A stretch of 36,482 nucleotides of DNA from NCBI GenBank assembly GCA_002428385.1, contig DIWB01000055.1, forward strand, positions 39,838-76,319, in the 5' to 3' direction. Origin of the DNA: Bacteroidales bacterium UBA6117. GTDB taxonomy: Bacteria; Bacteroidota; Bacteroidia; Bacteroidales; VadinHA17. The notes beneath the pieces are model-generated. The model made no database searches, was not told the origin of the DNA, and worked only from the letters and a program-made list of their open reading frames with translations. The position numbers were made by a program, and so were the translations under genes. Within the stretch, counting starts at the first letter, position 1. Every line of letters starts with the position of its first letter. Positions 15,775 to 24,471 of this stretch are shown here, one piece after another.

Positions 15775-16071
15775 ATGGATATTAAAGATTTAAATCCGGA
15801 CAATCTGGAACAAGCAGCCGGGATGCTTAAGGCAATTGCTCATCCGGTAAGGATATCGATCATCGGTTGTCTTGACCCTGGAAACAGGAAAAGTGTGACC
15901 GAGATTCACAATCTGCTGGGGATAGAGCAGTCGACGGCATCGCATCACCTTGGTATACTGAAAGACAAGGGTGTTCTGGCTTCAAAGAGGGAAGGTAAGA
16001 ATACTTACTACTTCCTCAGGAATGAGAACATCTTGCCTCTTCTTTCCTGTATTGGCGACTGTTGCAGCTGA
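15775..16071 (+). CDS. ArsR-family winged-helix regulator with C-terminal cysteines
   Basis: This 98-aa ArsR/SmtB-type DNA-binding repressor has the typical start of helix 2 (AAGMLKAIAHPVRISIIGCL). The recognition helix region is LLGIEQSTASHHLGILKDKGVL, and the wing is SKREGKNTYYFL. Four cysteines are visible: C32 near the N-terminal helices and C92, C96 and C97 in the C-terminal CIGDCCS. These could form a metal or thiol/persulfide sensing site, which is inference. The gene has its own promoter and Shine-Dalgarno sequence, is divergent from the polyprenyl synthase gene, and is convergent with lspA (7-bp gap). No effector gene follows it in an operon, so it either acts on the divergent gene or in trans. 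Confidence 0.88.
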   Translation: MDIKDLNPDNLEQAAGMLKAIAHPVRISIIGCLDPGNRKSVTEIHNLLGIEQSTASHHLGILKDKGVLASKREGKNTYYFLRNENILPLLSCIGDCCS

Positions 16072-16078
16072 ACCACTT

Positions 16079-16687
16079 TCACTTCAGGTCTTTGAACATT
16101 TTTTTCTGGAAGAGAATTATTGCAAAAACCCCGCAGGTTATTGCGGAATCGGCAATATTGAACACCGGACGGAAGAAAATGAATGATTCACCGGCCCGGA
16201 AGGGAGACCAGTCGGGCCATGTGGTGTCAATTACGGGGAAGTAGAACATATCTACCACCCTTCCCATCAGAAAGGAAGAATAGCCGCCTTCGGGCGGGAA
16301 TAGCAGTGCCGGATGGCTGTAGCTTTCGCTGAAAATCATCCCGTAAAAAGCGCTGTCCAGAAGATTACCCACCGCACCGGCCAGGATGGCGCTTACAGCG
16401 AGAATAAGTCCGGTATATGTTTCCTTTTTTACCAGGGAGTGAAGGAACCAGCCTATAGCCGCTATCGCGGCTATTCTGAAGAGGCTGAGAATTATCTTTC
16501 CGGTTTTTCCGCCGATCTCCATGCCGAAAGCCATCCCGTTGTTTTCGATGAAATGAAGAAGACCCCAGTCACCGAACAACGATCTTTCTTCACCTATCAC
16601 CATGTGTGTCTTTACCCAGAATTTCAGAATCTGGTCTGCAACAACAATCAGCAGAATAAGCGAAACAGCCTTTTTCCCTGTTGACAT
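16079..16687 (-). CDS. lspA: Lipoprotein signal peptidase (signal peptidase II)
   Basis: This 202-aa inner-membrane aspartyl protease removes the signal peptide from prolipoproteins after lipid attachment. Four hydrophobic helices are visible. The family motifs are FIENNGMAFGM near residue 45-55, VGNLLDSAFYGMIF and GRVVDMFYFPV, which hold the two catalytic aspartates. The periplasmic loop between the Asp motifs is longer than in E. coli, explaining the length of ~200 rather than ~165 residues, which is usual for Bacteroidetes. The gene is convergent with the ArsR gene. The upstream lipoprotein gene ends in its own terminator, so lspA probably has its own promoter. Confidence 0.95.
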   Translation of the reverse strand: MSTGKKAVSLILLIVVADQILKFWVKTHMVIGEERSLFGDWGLLHFIENNGMAFGMEIGGKTGKIILSLFRIAAIAAIGWFLHSLVKKETYTGLILAVSAILAGAVGNLLDSAFYGMIFSESYSHPALLFPPEGGYSSFLMGRVVDMFYFPVIDTTWPDWSPFRAGESFIFFRPVFNIADSAITCGVFAIILFQKKMFKDLK

Positions 16688-16735
16688 TAACTACATTTTA
16701 AAATAAGGCGGGAAAAATACTAAAAAAATCAAGGT

Positions 16736-16762
16736 AAAAAAAACCCTCGTCACTGACGAGGG
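16736..16762 (-). terminator. Rho-independent terminator after the lipoprotein gene
   Basis: CCCTCGTCA (16744-16752) pairs with TGACGAGGG (16754-16762). Read on the minus strand, the stem is followed by eight Ts (16736-16743). It lies 46 bp downstream of the lipoprotein stop codon and upstream of lspA. Confidence 0.85.
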
Positions 16763-16807
16763 TAAATTATTGCCATTTAAGTTATTTAAAGAGATTGCGA
16801 ACCGCTT

Positions 16808-17629
16808 TTAACTGCAGTCGGCATTACTGTAGTTGCTGTCCCAGCAATGCCATTCGGAGTCTCCGAAAAATTTTGGACAGGAGATTCTTCCGTTTTTCCC
16901 GGTTGTGCTCCATTCAACATCCATTTCAAAGAATTCTTCAGCTGAATTATTGTAATAGTAAATTGAATAATATGCGTTCAGCGAATTCTGTGTTGTCCCG
17001 TATTCGATATTGCTTCCGGCAAAAACATTTCCCGATTTTGTGAAAGTGTATTTTACTGTTGTCGCTTTTCCACCTGCAGCAGTCCAGTCGATTTTCGCAA
17101 GTTCAACAGGATTTGACTGGCTTTCATAAAGTTTCCATTGTCCGGCTGATCCGTCGGTTTTGGATGTGCCTTCAAACCACAGGAAATCGGAGTATCCTCC
17201 GGTACCCGTTTTTGAAATATACATTTTCCAGACGTTGTTTGAAGGAGTTACCTGACCAGTGAGCCGGGCATTATAGGTTGAATTCAATACAGTCGCGGTG
17301 GCGCTCCATTGCCAGGTATTATCGTCAATATAGACTGGTTGTTCGTCTGCTGTCAGCTGAAATGCGCTAACGGGTACTGCAAGTGTACCGTAAATTATCA
17401 GATTCCAGAGCATAGCGGCGCCCGAGGCCAGTTCCCAGTTGCTGTTCAGCGTACCTTTGTCAAGGGAAAATGAATATTCGCCTTTGACAGGCTGATCAAA
17501 ATTGTCAAAATCAATTGTCATCGATCCGGCAGGAGGCATAACAGGAGGATCACCCTTGTCCTTTTTGCAGCTGCTGAACTGTGTCATTAAGATGGCTGTA
17601 ACAATGAGTAAAGCAAAATACCTTTTCAT
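16808..17629 (-). CDS. Lipoprotein of unknown function
   Basis: I place the start at the ATG at 17629 (273 aa, MKRYFALLIVTAILMTQFSSCKK). This gives a clean lipoprotein signal with lipobox FSSC and lipid-attachment C20; the longer frame adds 21 residues that spoil it. KKDKGDPPVMPP follows the cysteine, a charged then proline-rich tether usual for Bacteroidetes surface lipoproteins. The rest is rich in aromatic, Ser, Thr and Asn residues with alternating beta-strand character, suggesting beta-sandwich or barrel folds. The last ~30 residues contain three cysteines (ISCPKFF, HCWDSN, ADCS). I recognise no known domain. The gene is monocistronic with a strong terminator. Confidence 0.75.
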   Translation of the reverse strand: MKRYFALLIVTAILMTQFSSCKKDKGDPPVMPPAGSMTIDFDNFDQPVKGEYSFSLDKGTLNSNWELASGAAMLWNLIIYGTLAVPVSAFQLTADEQPVYIDDNTWQWSATATVLNSTYNARLTGQVTPSNNVWKMYISKTGTGGYSDFLWFEGTSKTDGSAGQWKLYESQSNPVELAKIDWTAAGGKATTVKYTFTKSGNVFAGSNIEYGTTQNSLNAYYSIYYYNNSAEEFFEMDVEWSTTGKNGRISCPKFFGDSEWHCWDSNYSNADCS

Positions 17630-17818
17630 ATTCAGTTGGTTTTGGTTAATATAATAACGGATATCTAATTTCAAAATTACTATTAACATCAAAAATGGGG
17701 CCGGAACATAACTATTTCCTGGTAAAAGACTAACTTACATCAATATTGTTCAAAGATCGAAAATTCCTGTTTGAACAAAACCAAAGATTTATTGTTTAAT
17801 GTACAAAATTTACTGATC

Positions 17819-18544
17819 ATGGAGCAGAGAAACATTTTTAAAAAAGCAGGCCTTGGGATTATAGCAGTGATGTTTACACTGAGTTCATTTGCCGGAGGCC
17901 CGGAAAACTTAAATAACAGTACTATGGAAAAATTTGACATTCATGTATTACCGGCATTGCCATATGCCTATGACGCGCTGGAGCCTTATATCGACGCTCG
18001 TACAATGGAGATCCACTACGACAGGCATCACCGCGGTTATTTCAATAACTTTACCGCTGCCATCAAGGGAACCGCCCTTGAAAGCAAATCGATAGAGGAG
18101 ATCTTTGCCACCGTATCAACTGCAGGGGATGCAGTGAGAAATAACGGAGGCGGTTTTTACAATCATGTTCTTTTCTGGAACAATCTTGCTCCTAAATCAT
18201 CAGGACCTTCGGCAGAACTGTCGGAAGCCCTGGTTAAGGAGTTCGGATCGATGGATAAATTTAAGGAACTCTTCAGCAATGCTGCAAAAACGCGTTTCGG
18301 AAGCGGTTGGGCCTGGCTTGTACTTACAGGTGACAGGAAACTTGCAGTTGTAAGTACCCCCAATCAGGACAATCCGCTAATGGATGTAGCCGCTGTAAAG
18401 GGAACTCCGCTTCTTACACTCGACGTCTGGGAACATGCCTATTACCTCAAGTATCAGAACAAGAGGGCTGATTATGTCGACGCTTTCTGGAATGTTGTAA
18501 ACTGGGAGGAAGTCAGCAGGAGATACAGTGAAGCTAAGGAATAG
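17819..18544 (+). CDS. Exported Fe/Mn superoxide dismutase
   Basis: This superoxide dismutase of the Fe/Mn family (241 aa) starts at the ATG at 17819. It has an N-terminal signal-like segment, a basic start followed by AGLGIIAVMFTLSSFAGG. The mature part starts near FDIHVLPALPYAYDALEP. The four metal ligands are H66 (EIHYD), H116 (FYNHVLFW), D202 and H206 (DVWEHAYYLKY). GSGWAWLV and STPNQDNPLMD are also present, and Gln in the latter is the position used by Mn-type enzymes. The earlier ATG at 17771 would bury the signal peptide and is unlikely. An internal ATG at 17924 could give an unexported form. Most SODs of this family are cytosolic, so export is notable. The gene ends in a shared bidirectional terminator. 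Confidence 0.93.
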   Translation: MEQRNIFKKAGLGIIAVMFTLSSFAGGPENLNNSTMEKFDIHVLPALPYAYDALEPYIDARTMEIHYDRHHRGYFNNFTAAIKGTALESKSIEEIFATVSTAGDAVRNNGGGFYNHVLFWNNLAPKSSGPSAELSEALVKEFGSMDKFKELFSNAAKTRFGSGWAWLVLTGDRKLAVVSTPNQDNPLMDVAAVKGTPLLTLDVWEHAYYLKYQNKRADYVDAFWNVVNWEEVSRRYSEAKE

Positions 18545-18579
18545 AGGTTCTTTGCCGCGATCTTACCGAAGGTTTAAAT

Positions 18580-18627
18580 AAAAGTCCCGGGCATGCCGAA
18601 TTGGAAATCAGGCAACCCGGGACTTTT
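18580..18627. terminator. Bidirectional terminator between sod and acyl-CoA synthetase
   Basis: AAAAGTCCCGGG (18580-18591) and CCCGGGACTTTT (18616-18627) form a perfect 12-bp stem. An inner TGCC/GGCA pairing lies inside it, with A/T tracts at both ends. Convergent genes end at 18544 (+) and 18643 (-), so it can serve both. Confidence 0.9.
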
Positions 18628-18642
18628 AATTATTTTCTGAAT

Positions 18643-20295
18643 CTACGCCTGGGCGTAAAGATATCTCTTGATTTTCAGTGTCGCTGTTTTCTGAAACGGC
18701 ACCGGCTGAATGATAACTTTATTTATCTGGGCGAATTTGCTCACTTTTGAGTTGACATATTCCTGAAGTTCTAGCAGCAATTCATCCTTCTTTTGCTCGT
18801 ACTGGCGTGTCATGTCATCCTTGAGGATCTGATACTTCTTCTCAAGTTCTTCCATGTTCAGATGCACATAAGCCACCAGTTTGCCTTTCTGCTGGATAAC
18901 GAGCGACTCGACGACAAAGCGGAAATTGTTGATGACGGATTCAATTTCCTCGGGGTAAATATTTTCGCCGCTGGACCCGAGTATCATATTTTTAAGTCTT
19001 CCCTTGATGTAAAGGTTGCCTTTTGAGTCAAACAGACCAAGGTCCTCGGTTTTGAACCAGCCATCAGGGGTAAGGACTTCACGGGTAAGCTCAGGCTCCT
19101 TGTAGTATCCTTTCATTATTGTGGCGCCTCTTGCCCAGATCTCGCCTTCGCCTGACCTTGGATCGGGATCATTGATCTTAAGCTCTATGTCTTCAATTGC
19201 AGGTCCTGTAGAGTCATAAACCGAGTTGGATGGATTGGCTCCGGCCAGCAATGGTGAAGTTTCTGTAAGACCATAACCAATTGCATAGGGAAATTTTGCC
19301 TCGAGAAGGAATTTCTCAACCGTCTTATTCAGTTTGGCTCCGCCGATTCCGAAGAATTTCAGGTGCCCGCCGAATGTCTTGTAAAGTTTTTTTCCTGCAA
19401 CAACATTAAGCTTTTTCCTTATGAATGGTATTTTGTAGAGCAGGTTCAGCAGTTTCTTTTCCGTAAAAGACGGAAGTATTTTATTGAAATAAACTTTCTC
19501 CATGATCAGCGGTACTGTAAGCATGATCGTTGGTTTCACCTCTGCCATTGCCGGTATCAGGACCGAAGGTGTTGGTGGTTTCCGGAGATAATATACACAC
19601 GCGCCGCCAAGCAGGGGAAGAATAAGCCCCAGGGTATTCTCGTAAGTATGTGAAAGGGGCAGTACAGAAAGGAACCTGTCATTTTCCTTAACAGGCTGGA
19701 TCACCTCACCCTTCCTGGCATTGAAGCATATATTCCTGTGGGTGAGCATTACTCCCTTTGAGCGGCCGGTTGTTCCTGACGTGTAGATGATTGAAGCAAG
19801 GTCGTCTTCGCTGACATCGTATTGTTTCACCGGCTCGGCGGAAGGGTCAAATGTTGCCGTTTTATTTCCGTGTGAAAGGATGGTGTAGTCATCGATGAGT
19901 ATCCGGGTTTCTAGTTCATCCGATTTGAATTCCTCGATCTTGTTTATCTGTGATGAGGAAATAAAAAGAGCCCGTGCTCCTGAATGTGTAAGAACATTGC
20001 TTACCTCATTGGGGGAGAAATCCGGAAGTACCGGAACCACCACGGCGCCCATGAAAGTAACCGAAAAGAAGGCGGAGGTCCAGTTTGGCATGTTGTTGCT
20101 CAGAACAGCTACCTTGTCGCCGGGTTCAATGCCCAGTTTTTCAAGGAAAGCCATCAGAGCCCTGATCTCTCTTGCCGACTCATTGTAGGTGCGGGGCTTC
20201 TCTCCCACAAATGCATATGAGTTATGATCGCCGAATTTTCTTACCGTCTCACCGAAGAGAGCAGGAAAAGTAAGCTTTATATTGTTCTGTGTCAT
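18643..20295 (-). CDS. Long-chain acyl-CoA synthetase (AMP-binding)
   Basis: This 550-aa ANL-superfamily ligase activates a fatty acid with ATP to acyl-AMP and then to acyl-CoA. Motifs are the P-loop-like IIYTSGTTGRSKGVMLTH, the aromatic/acidic YGLTETSP, and GWFKTEDLG with the hinge GRLKNMI, all in the usual order. The C-terminal domain ends with a KFAQINKVIIQPVPF...KTATLKIKR segment, whose Lys is expected to be the adenylation lysine. Length matches bacterial FadD-like enzymes of the AMP-dependent synthetase family (FAA1-like). It is a single-gene unit, divergent from queD across 168 bp and convergent with sod. Chain-length preference is not readable. Confidence 0.9.
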   Translation of the reverse strand: MTQNNIKLTFPALFGETVRKFGDHNSYAFVGEKPRTYNESAREIRALMAFLEKLGIEPGDKVAVLSNNMPNWTSAFFSVTFMGAVVVPVLPDFSPNEVSNVLTHSGARALFISSSQINKIEEFKSDELETRILIDDYTILSHGNKTATFDPSAEPVKQYDVSEDDLASIIYTSGTTGRSKGVMLTHRNICFNARKGEVIQPVKENDRFLSVLPLSHTYENTLGLILPLLGGACVYYLRKPPTPSVLIPAMAEVKPTIMLTVPLIMEKVYFNKILPSFTEKKLLNLLYKIPFIRKKLNVVAGKKLYKTFGGHLKFFGIGGAKLNKTVEKFLLEAKFPYAIGYGLTETSPLLAGANPSNSVYDSTGPAIEDIELKINDPDPRSGEGEIWARGATIMKGYYKEPELTREVLTPDGWFKTEDLGLFDSKGNLYIKGRLKNMILGSSGENIYPEEIESVINNFRFVVESLVIQQKGKLVAYVHLNMEELEKKYQILKDDMTRQYEQKKDELLLELQEYVNSKVSKFAQINKVIIQPVPFQKTATLKIKRYLYAQA

Positions 20296-20432
20296 TTATC
20301 AGGGGATGATTTTAAGAAAATAAGTGAGCAAAGATGCATATTTTAATCCATATCCTGCTTATAACATGACAAATATTGCTTTATTGCACCATTAACTGAC
20401 ATTCGCAGCAAACTTTTTCCGGCGAAGTTGGT

Positions 20433-20440
20433 TAAATTTG
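20433..20440 (+). promoter_or_regulatory. -7 promoter box of the queD-polA unit
   Basis: TAAATTTG matches TAnnTTTG fully and lies 23 bases before the ATG at 20464. No clear -33 TTTG is seen upstream. Confidence 0.5.
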
Positions 20441-20463
20441 CGTAAGTATTTAAATAGCTGCGA

Positions 20464-20916
20464 ATGACAAAAAACATCAGGGTAACAAAGGAATTTTCTT
20501 TCGAGATGGCTCACGCTCTCTGGAATTATGACGGGCCGTGCAGGAATGTTCACGGACATTCCTACAAACTGTTTGTAACGGTTTCGGGAACGCCTGTTGA
20601 GGACCGGGATGATCCTAAAAACGGCATGGTGATCGATTTTACTGATTTGAAGTTATTGGTTCACAAGGAGATAATCAGTGTTTTTGATCATTCGGTAACT
20701 ATATCGGCAAATCAGGACAGCGGGAAAACCGAGGCCTGCAGGACCATGTTCGGGAATACCGTGGTTGTTGATTACCAGCCGACATGCGAGAATCTTGCAG
20801 CTGATTTTGCATCGAGGATAAGGGGAAAGCTGCCTTCTGGTGTGAAGCTCCATAGTTTGAAGCTTTATGAGACCGCCACTTCGTATGCCGAGTGGCATGC
20901 TTCGGATAATGAATAA
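20464..20916 (+). CDS. 6-pyruvoyl-tetrahydropterin synthase / QueD family protein
   Basis: This 150-aa member of the PTPS/QueD family acts on dihydroneopterin triphosphate. QueD makes 6-carboxytetrahydropterin for queuosine and other 7-deazaguanines. Zinc ligands H17 (FEMAH) and H30/H32 (VHGHSY), catalytic C26 (GPCRN), MVIDFTDLK and FDHS are all present. Length is longer than E. coli QueD (~121 aa), mainly through an insertion around residues 88-105 (SGKTEACRTMFGNTVV). No other queuosine genes are nearby. The stop codon is 9 bp from polA, so the two are probably co-transcribed. Assignment as QueD rather than eukaryote-like PTPS is not certain. Confidence 0.85.
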   Translation: MTKNIRVTKEFSFEMAHALWNYDGPCRNVHGHSYKLFVTVSGTPVEDRDDPKNGMVIDFTDLKLLVHKEIISVFDHSVTISANQDSGKTEACRTMFGNTVVVDYQPTCENLAADFASRIRGKLPSGVKLHSLKLYETATSYAEWHASDNE

Positions 20917-20925
20917 ATTAAGACC

Positions 20926-23730
20926 ATGTCAGAAAACAAACCTAAAAAACTCTTCCTGCTGGATGCCTATGCATTGATTTTCCGTGCATATTATGCCTTT
21001 ATCAGGAATCCCCGGGTTAACTCCGGCGGAATGAACACATCCGCCATCTTCGGATTTCTGCTTGCACTCAGGGAAGTGCTCCAGAAGCAGAAGCCAACCC
21101 ATATCGGAGTGGTTTTTGACACCCCCGAACCGACTTTCAGACATAAGATTTTCAAGGAATACAAGGCTAACCGTGATGCCACTCCCGAGGATATCAGGAC
21201 AGCAGTTCCCTACATCAAAAGACTTATCGAGGCCTATAGGATCCCCATACTCGACTGTCCTGGCTATGAAGCCGATGATGTTATCGGGACCCTTGCAAAA
21301 AAAGCTTCCGAAAGCGGTTTTGAAACCTACATGATGACACCCGACAAGGACTTTGCCCAGCTTGTTTCCGACAATGTCTACATGTTCAAGCCGTCGAGGA
21401 GCGGGAACGAATCGGTGAGATGGGGTGTGGACGAGATAAAGCAGGAGTTTTCCGTTAGCGATCCCATACAGGTTATTGACATACTTGCCCTCATGGGCGA
21501 TACTGCCGACAATATTCCCGGAGCCCCCGGGGTGGGTCCGAAAACCGCAATGAAGCTGATTTCCGAATATGGTTCGGTTGAAGAAGTGTTCAGGAATACC
21601 GATAAGCTGAAAGGAAAGCTTAAGGAGACCATCGAGGAGAACAAAGAGCAGATTGAACTTTCAAAGACGCTGGCTACGATCGAGATCAATGTCCCGGTTG
21701 ATTTCAGGGAAGAAGACCTTATACTTGAAACTCCCGACCGCGAAAAACTGAAGAAGCTTTTCGACGAACTGGAGTTCAGGACCATTGCTTCTGAAGTATT
21801 TTCGGAGATTGACAGAAACACAATCACTGCCAGCGGCGGATCAGTCAATGCCCCTTCAACAGGGCCGTCGCAGGGCACTCTCTTCGGCAGTGAACAGCTT
21901 CCGGAGGTGTCATCAGGCAAAGCCGGTATCGACAGTGTGGAGCATAATTACATTCTTGTTGAAGGCGAAAAAGAGCTTGAGAAGTTTGCCGCTGAAGCGA
22001 TGAATCAGGCCGAGATCTGTTTTGACACGGAGACAACCAGCATAGAAGCCCTGGAAGCGGAGCTGGTTGCAATTGCATTCTCGTGGAAAAAAGGATCCGG
22101 GTGGCTCGTTCATTTTCCTGAATCAGGAGATGAGACTGCCAAGAAGCTGAAGATTCTGAAGCCGGTTCTTGAGAATCCGGCAATAAGGAAGATCGGCCAG
22201 AACATGAAGTTTGACATCCAGGTGCTGGCCAACTACGGGATTGAGGTTAAAGGCAGTCTTTTCGACACTATGATCGCCCATTATCTTCTCGAGCCCGACA
22301 TGAGACACAACATGAACCTGCTGGCTGAGAGTTATCTGTCGTACAGCCCGGTCCACATCGAATCGCTTATCGGCGAAAAGGGGGCAAACCAGCTCAACAT
22401 GCGTTCCGTCAATGTAGACCTGATAAAGGAATATGCAGTTGAGGATGCCGACGTTACCTTTCAGCTGAAGGAATTGTTCGAACCCAGGCTTAAAGTTCAA
22501 GGATTATCGGAGCTTGCCGCAGGTATCGAAATGCCGCTTATAGCAGTGCTGGCGGACATGGAGAGGACCGGAGTGAAAATTAACCAGGAAGATCTGAAAG
22601 TTATTGCCACGGGCCTCCGCGAAGACATCCTGACTCTTGAGGGGGAGATCCATTCCCTTGCCGGAATGGAATTCAATATTTCTTCTCCCAAACAGCTCGG
22701 CGAGGTCCTTTTTATAAGGCTAAAGCTCGACGACAACGCCAGGATGACAAAGACAAAGCAGTTCAATACCAGCGAGGAGATATTGCAAAGGCTGGCCAGC
22801 CGCCATCCCATAATAAACAAAGTACTTGAATACAGGGGGCTTAAGAAGCTGCTTTCAACATATGTCGAGGCATTGCCCCTGCTGGTAGGCAGGAAGACGG
22901 GCAGGATACACACTTCATACAACCAGGCGGTGGCATCGACGGGCCGTCTGAGTTCGAACAATCCGAATCTTCAGAACATTCCCGTAAGGGACGAGAGGGG
23001 CAGGGAGATACGAAAGGCATTTGTACCCGAAGAGGGAAATCTTTTTCTCTCGGCCGATTACTCGCAGATCGAGCTCAGGCTTATGGCGCATCTCAGCGGC
23101 GACAGTAACATGATAGGCGATTTCCTTTCGGGGAACGACATACATGCGGCAACGGCTTCGAAGATATTTGGTGTCGAACTTAAGGATGTGACGCGTGAGA
23201 TGAGAAGCAGGGCAAAGACTGCCAATTTCGGGATCATTTACGGGATCTCTTCATTCGGACTTTCGGAACGTCTTACAATAGGAAGGAAAGAGGCAAAGGA
23301 TCTTATCGACGGATATTTCAATTCATATCCGGGAGTTAAGAAGTACATGGACGAGAGTATAAGAAAGGCAAGGGAGACGGGGTATGTTACTACTATGTTT
23401 GGCCGCAGGAGATATCTGCGGGATATCCAGTCGAGGAATCAGGTTGTAAGGGGCAATGCCGAGAGGAATGCCATAAATGCCCCCATTCAGGGCACTGCAG
23501 CCGATATCATCAAGATAGCCATGGTAAGGATCCATGAAAGGCTTAAGAATGAAAAATACGCTTCAAAAATGATTCTCCAGGTGCATGATGAATTGATCTT
23601 TGAGGTTGTGCCCGGTGAACTTGACAGGCTTCAGGAGATGGTTGTCCATGAGATGTCGGATGCCGCCAGGCTTGATGTGCCCCTGAAGGTCGATTGCGGA
23701 ACAGGCAGGAACTGGCTCGAAGCTCATTGA
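20926..23730 (+). CDS. polA: DNA polymerase I
   Basis: This 934-aa family-A polymerase fills gaps in replication and repair. The 5' nuclease domain (about 1-290) has FLLDAYALIFRAYYAF and the acidic YEADDVIGT and PDKDFAQ. A low-complexity linker follows (about 295-345). The 3'-5' exonuclease domain has all three motifs: Exo I FDTETT (D about 367), Exo II QNMKFD (D about 430) and Exo III EDADVTF (about 503). It is therefore probably proofreading-competent. The polymerase domain has motif A (SADYSQIELR, D about 710), the O-helix MRSRAKTANFGIIYG with Phe at the sugar-discriminating position, and motif C VHDE (887-889). The gene follows queD by 9 bp, with moaD 38 bp downstream. Confidence 0.97.
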   Translation: MSENKPKKLFLLDAYALIFRAYYAFIRNPRVNSGGMNTSAIFGFLLALREVLQKQKPTHIGVVFDTPEPTFRHKIFKEYKANRDATPEDIRTAVPYIKRLIEAYRIPILDCPGYEADDVIGTLAKKASESGFETYMMTPDKDFAQLVSDNVYMFKPSRSGNESVRWGVDEIKQEFSVSDPIQVIDILALMGDTADNIPGAPGVGPKTAMKLISEYGSVEEVFRNTDKLKGKLKETIEENKEQIELSKTLATIEINVPVDFREEDLILETPDREKLKKLFDELEFRTIASEVFSEIDRNTITASGGSVNAPSTGPSQGTLFGSEQLPEVSSGKAGIDSVEHNYILVEGEKELEKFAAEAMNQAEICFDTETTSIEALEAELVAIAFSWKKGSGWLVHFPESGDETAKKLKILKPVLENPAIRKIGQNMKFDIQVLANYGIEVKGSLFDTMIAHYLLEPDMRHNMNLLAESYLSYSPVHIESLIGEKGANQLNMRSVNVDLIKEYAVEDADVTFQLKELFEPRLKVQGLSELAAGIEMPLIAVLADMERTGVKINQEDLKVIATGLREDILTLEGEIHSLAGMEFNISSPKQLGEVLFIRLKLDDNARMTKTKQFNTSEEILQRLASRHPIINKVLEYRGLKKLLSTYVEALPLLVGRKTGRIHTSYNQAVASTGRLSSNNPNLQNIPVRDERGREIRKAFVPEEGNLFLSADYSQIELRLMAHLSGDSNMIGDFLSGNDIHAATASKIFGVELKDVTREMRSRAKTANFGIIYGISSFGLSERLTIGRKEAKDLIDGYFNSYPGVKKYMDESIRKARETGYVTTMFGRRRYLRDIQSRNQVVRGNAERNAINAPIQGTAADIIKIAMVRIHERLKNEKYASKMILQVHDELIFEVVPGELDRLQEMVVHEMSDAARLDVPLKVDCGTGRNWLEAH

Positions 23731-23768
23731 TTGGCAAAACAAAAGCCGCGTTGGGATATAAGAAAACT

Positions 23769-24002
23769 ATGGAAATCAACGTTTTGTTTTTCGGAGTGCT
23801 TGCAGATTTTGCAGGGGTGCGCAGAAAGCATTATACCGGGATTGAATCATACTCCGATCTGAAGCACAGGATATTTGACGATTATCCGGGAATTGAGCAT
23901 TATACTTACAAGGTAGCGGTTAACAAGACTATCATTAATGAGGACCCGCTGCTACGGGATGGCGATGAGCTGGCTTTCATGCCTCCCTTCGCAGGCGGGT
24001 GA
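23769..24002 (+). CDS. moaD: MoaD/ThiS-family sulfur carrier (molybdopterin synthase small subunit)
   Basis: This 77-aa ubiquitin-like protein starts at the ATG at 23769 (MEINVLFFGVLADFAG). The longer frame beginning inside polA is not credible. It ends in the double glycine PPFAGG, whose terminal carboxylate is turned into a thiocarboxylate by MoeB-type adenylation. It then donates sulfur to cyclic pyranopterin in molybdopterin synthase together with MoaE. Internal DGDELAFMPP is typical of MoaD. The moaE gene follows 37 bp downstream, supporting the assignment over ThiS. No other molybdenum cofactor genes are in the window. Confidence 0.92.
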   Translation: MEINVLFFGVLADFAGVRRKHYTGIESYSDLKHRIFDDYPGIEHYTYKVAVNKTIINEDPLLRDGDELAFMPPFAGG

Positions 24003-24039
24003 AATACGGTGTTAACTTATTGACAATAAACAAATTACT

Positions 24040-24465
24040 ATGCGTCTGGTAAAAGGTCCCGTAACGGCAGATATCATCTCTGAGCTAATTGCGAGAGGCG
24101 GAGAGAAAAAGGAATGCGGAGCTCATTCGCTTTTCCTTGGTCAGGTTAGAAACGATGGTAAAGACGACGGAAAGCGGGTCAGGGCAATAGAATACTCTGC
24201 GTATGAAGAGATGGTTATTATGGAAGCAGAGAAGATAAGCAAGACTGTACAATCGGAGTATGACGATGTAAGAACCCTTGAAATAATCCATTCAAAGGGT
24301 GTTGTGAATGCCGGAGAACTGTCGCTGGTTGTAATTGTATCGGCAGGTCATACGGGACAGGCGGCAGGAGCATGCACGAAAATTGTCGGACTGATAAAGG
24401 AAAAACTGCCTATCTGGAAAAAAGAGATTTTTGAGGATGAACCTGTTCAGCCTGATGCTGAATAA
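24040..24465 (+). CDS. moaE: Molybdopterin synthase catalytic subunit MoaE
   Basis: This 141-aa MoaE-type protein is the large subunit of molybdopterin synthase, which adds two sulfurs to precursor Z (cPMP). Visible family segments are GAHSLFLGQVRND, AIEYSAYEEMVIMEAEKI, IHSKGVVNAGELSLVVIVSAGH and KEKLPIWKKEIFEDE. The last contains the conserved active-site lysines near the C-terminus. It is paired with moaD. The stop lies 7 bp from the convergent S41 protease gene. A TTCAGC-GCTGAA hairpin in the last codons (24446-24462) is the only candidate for a shared end signal. Confidence 0.94.
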   Translation: MRLVKGPVTADIISELIARGGEKKECGAHSLFLGQVRNDGKDDGKRVRAIEYSAYEEMVIMEAEKISKTVQSEYDDVRTLEIIHSKGVVNAGELSLVVIVSAGHTGQAAGACTKIVGLIKEKLPIWKKEIFEDEPVQPDAE

Positions 24466-24471
24466 GGATTA

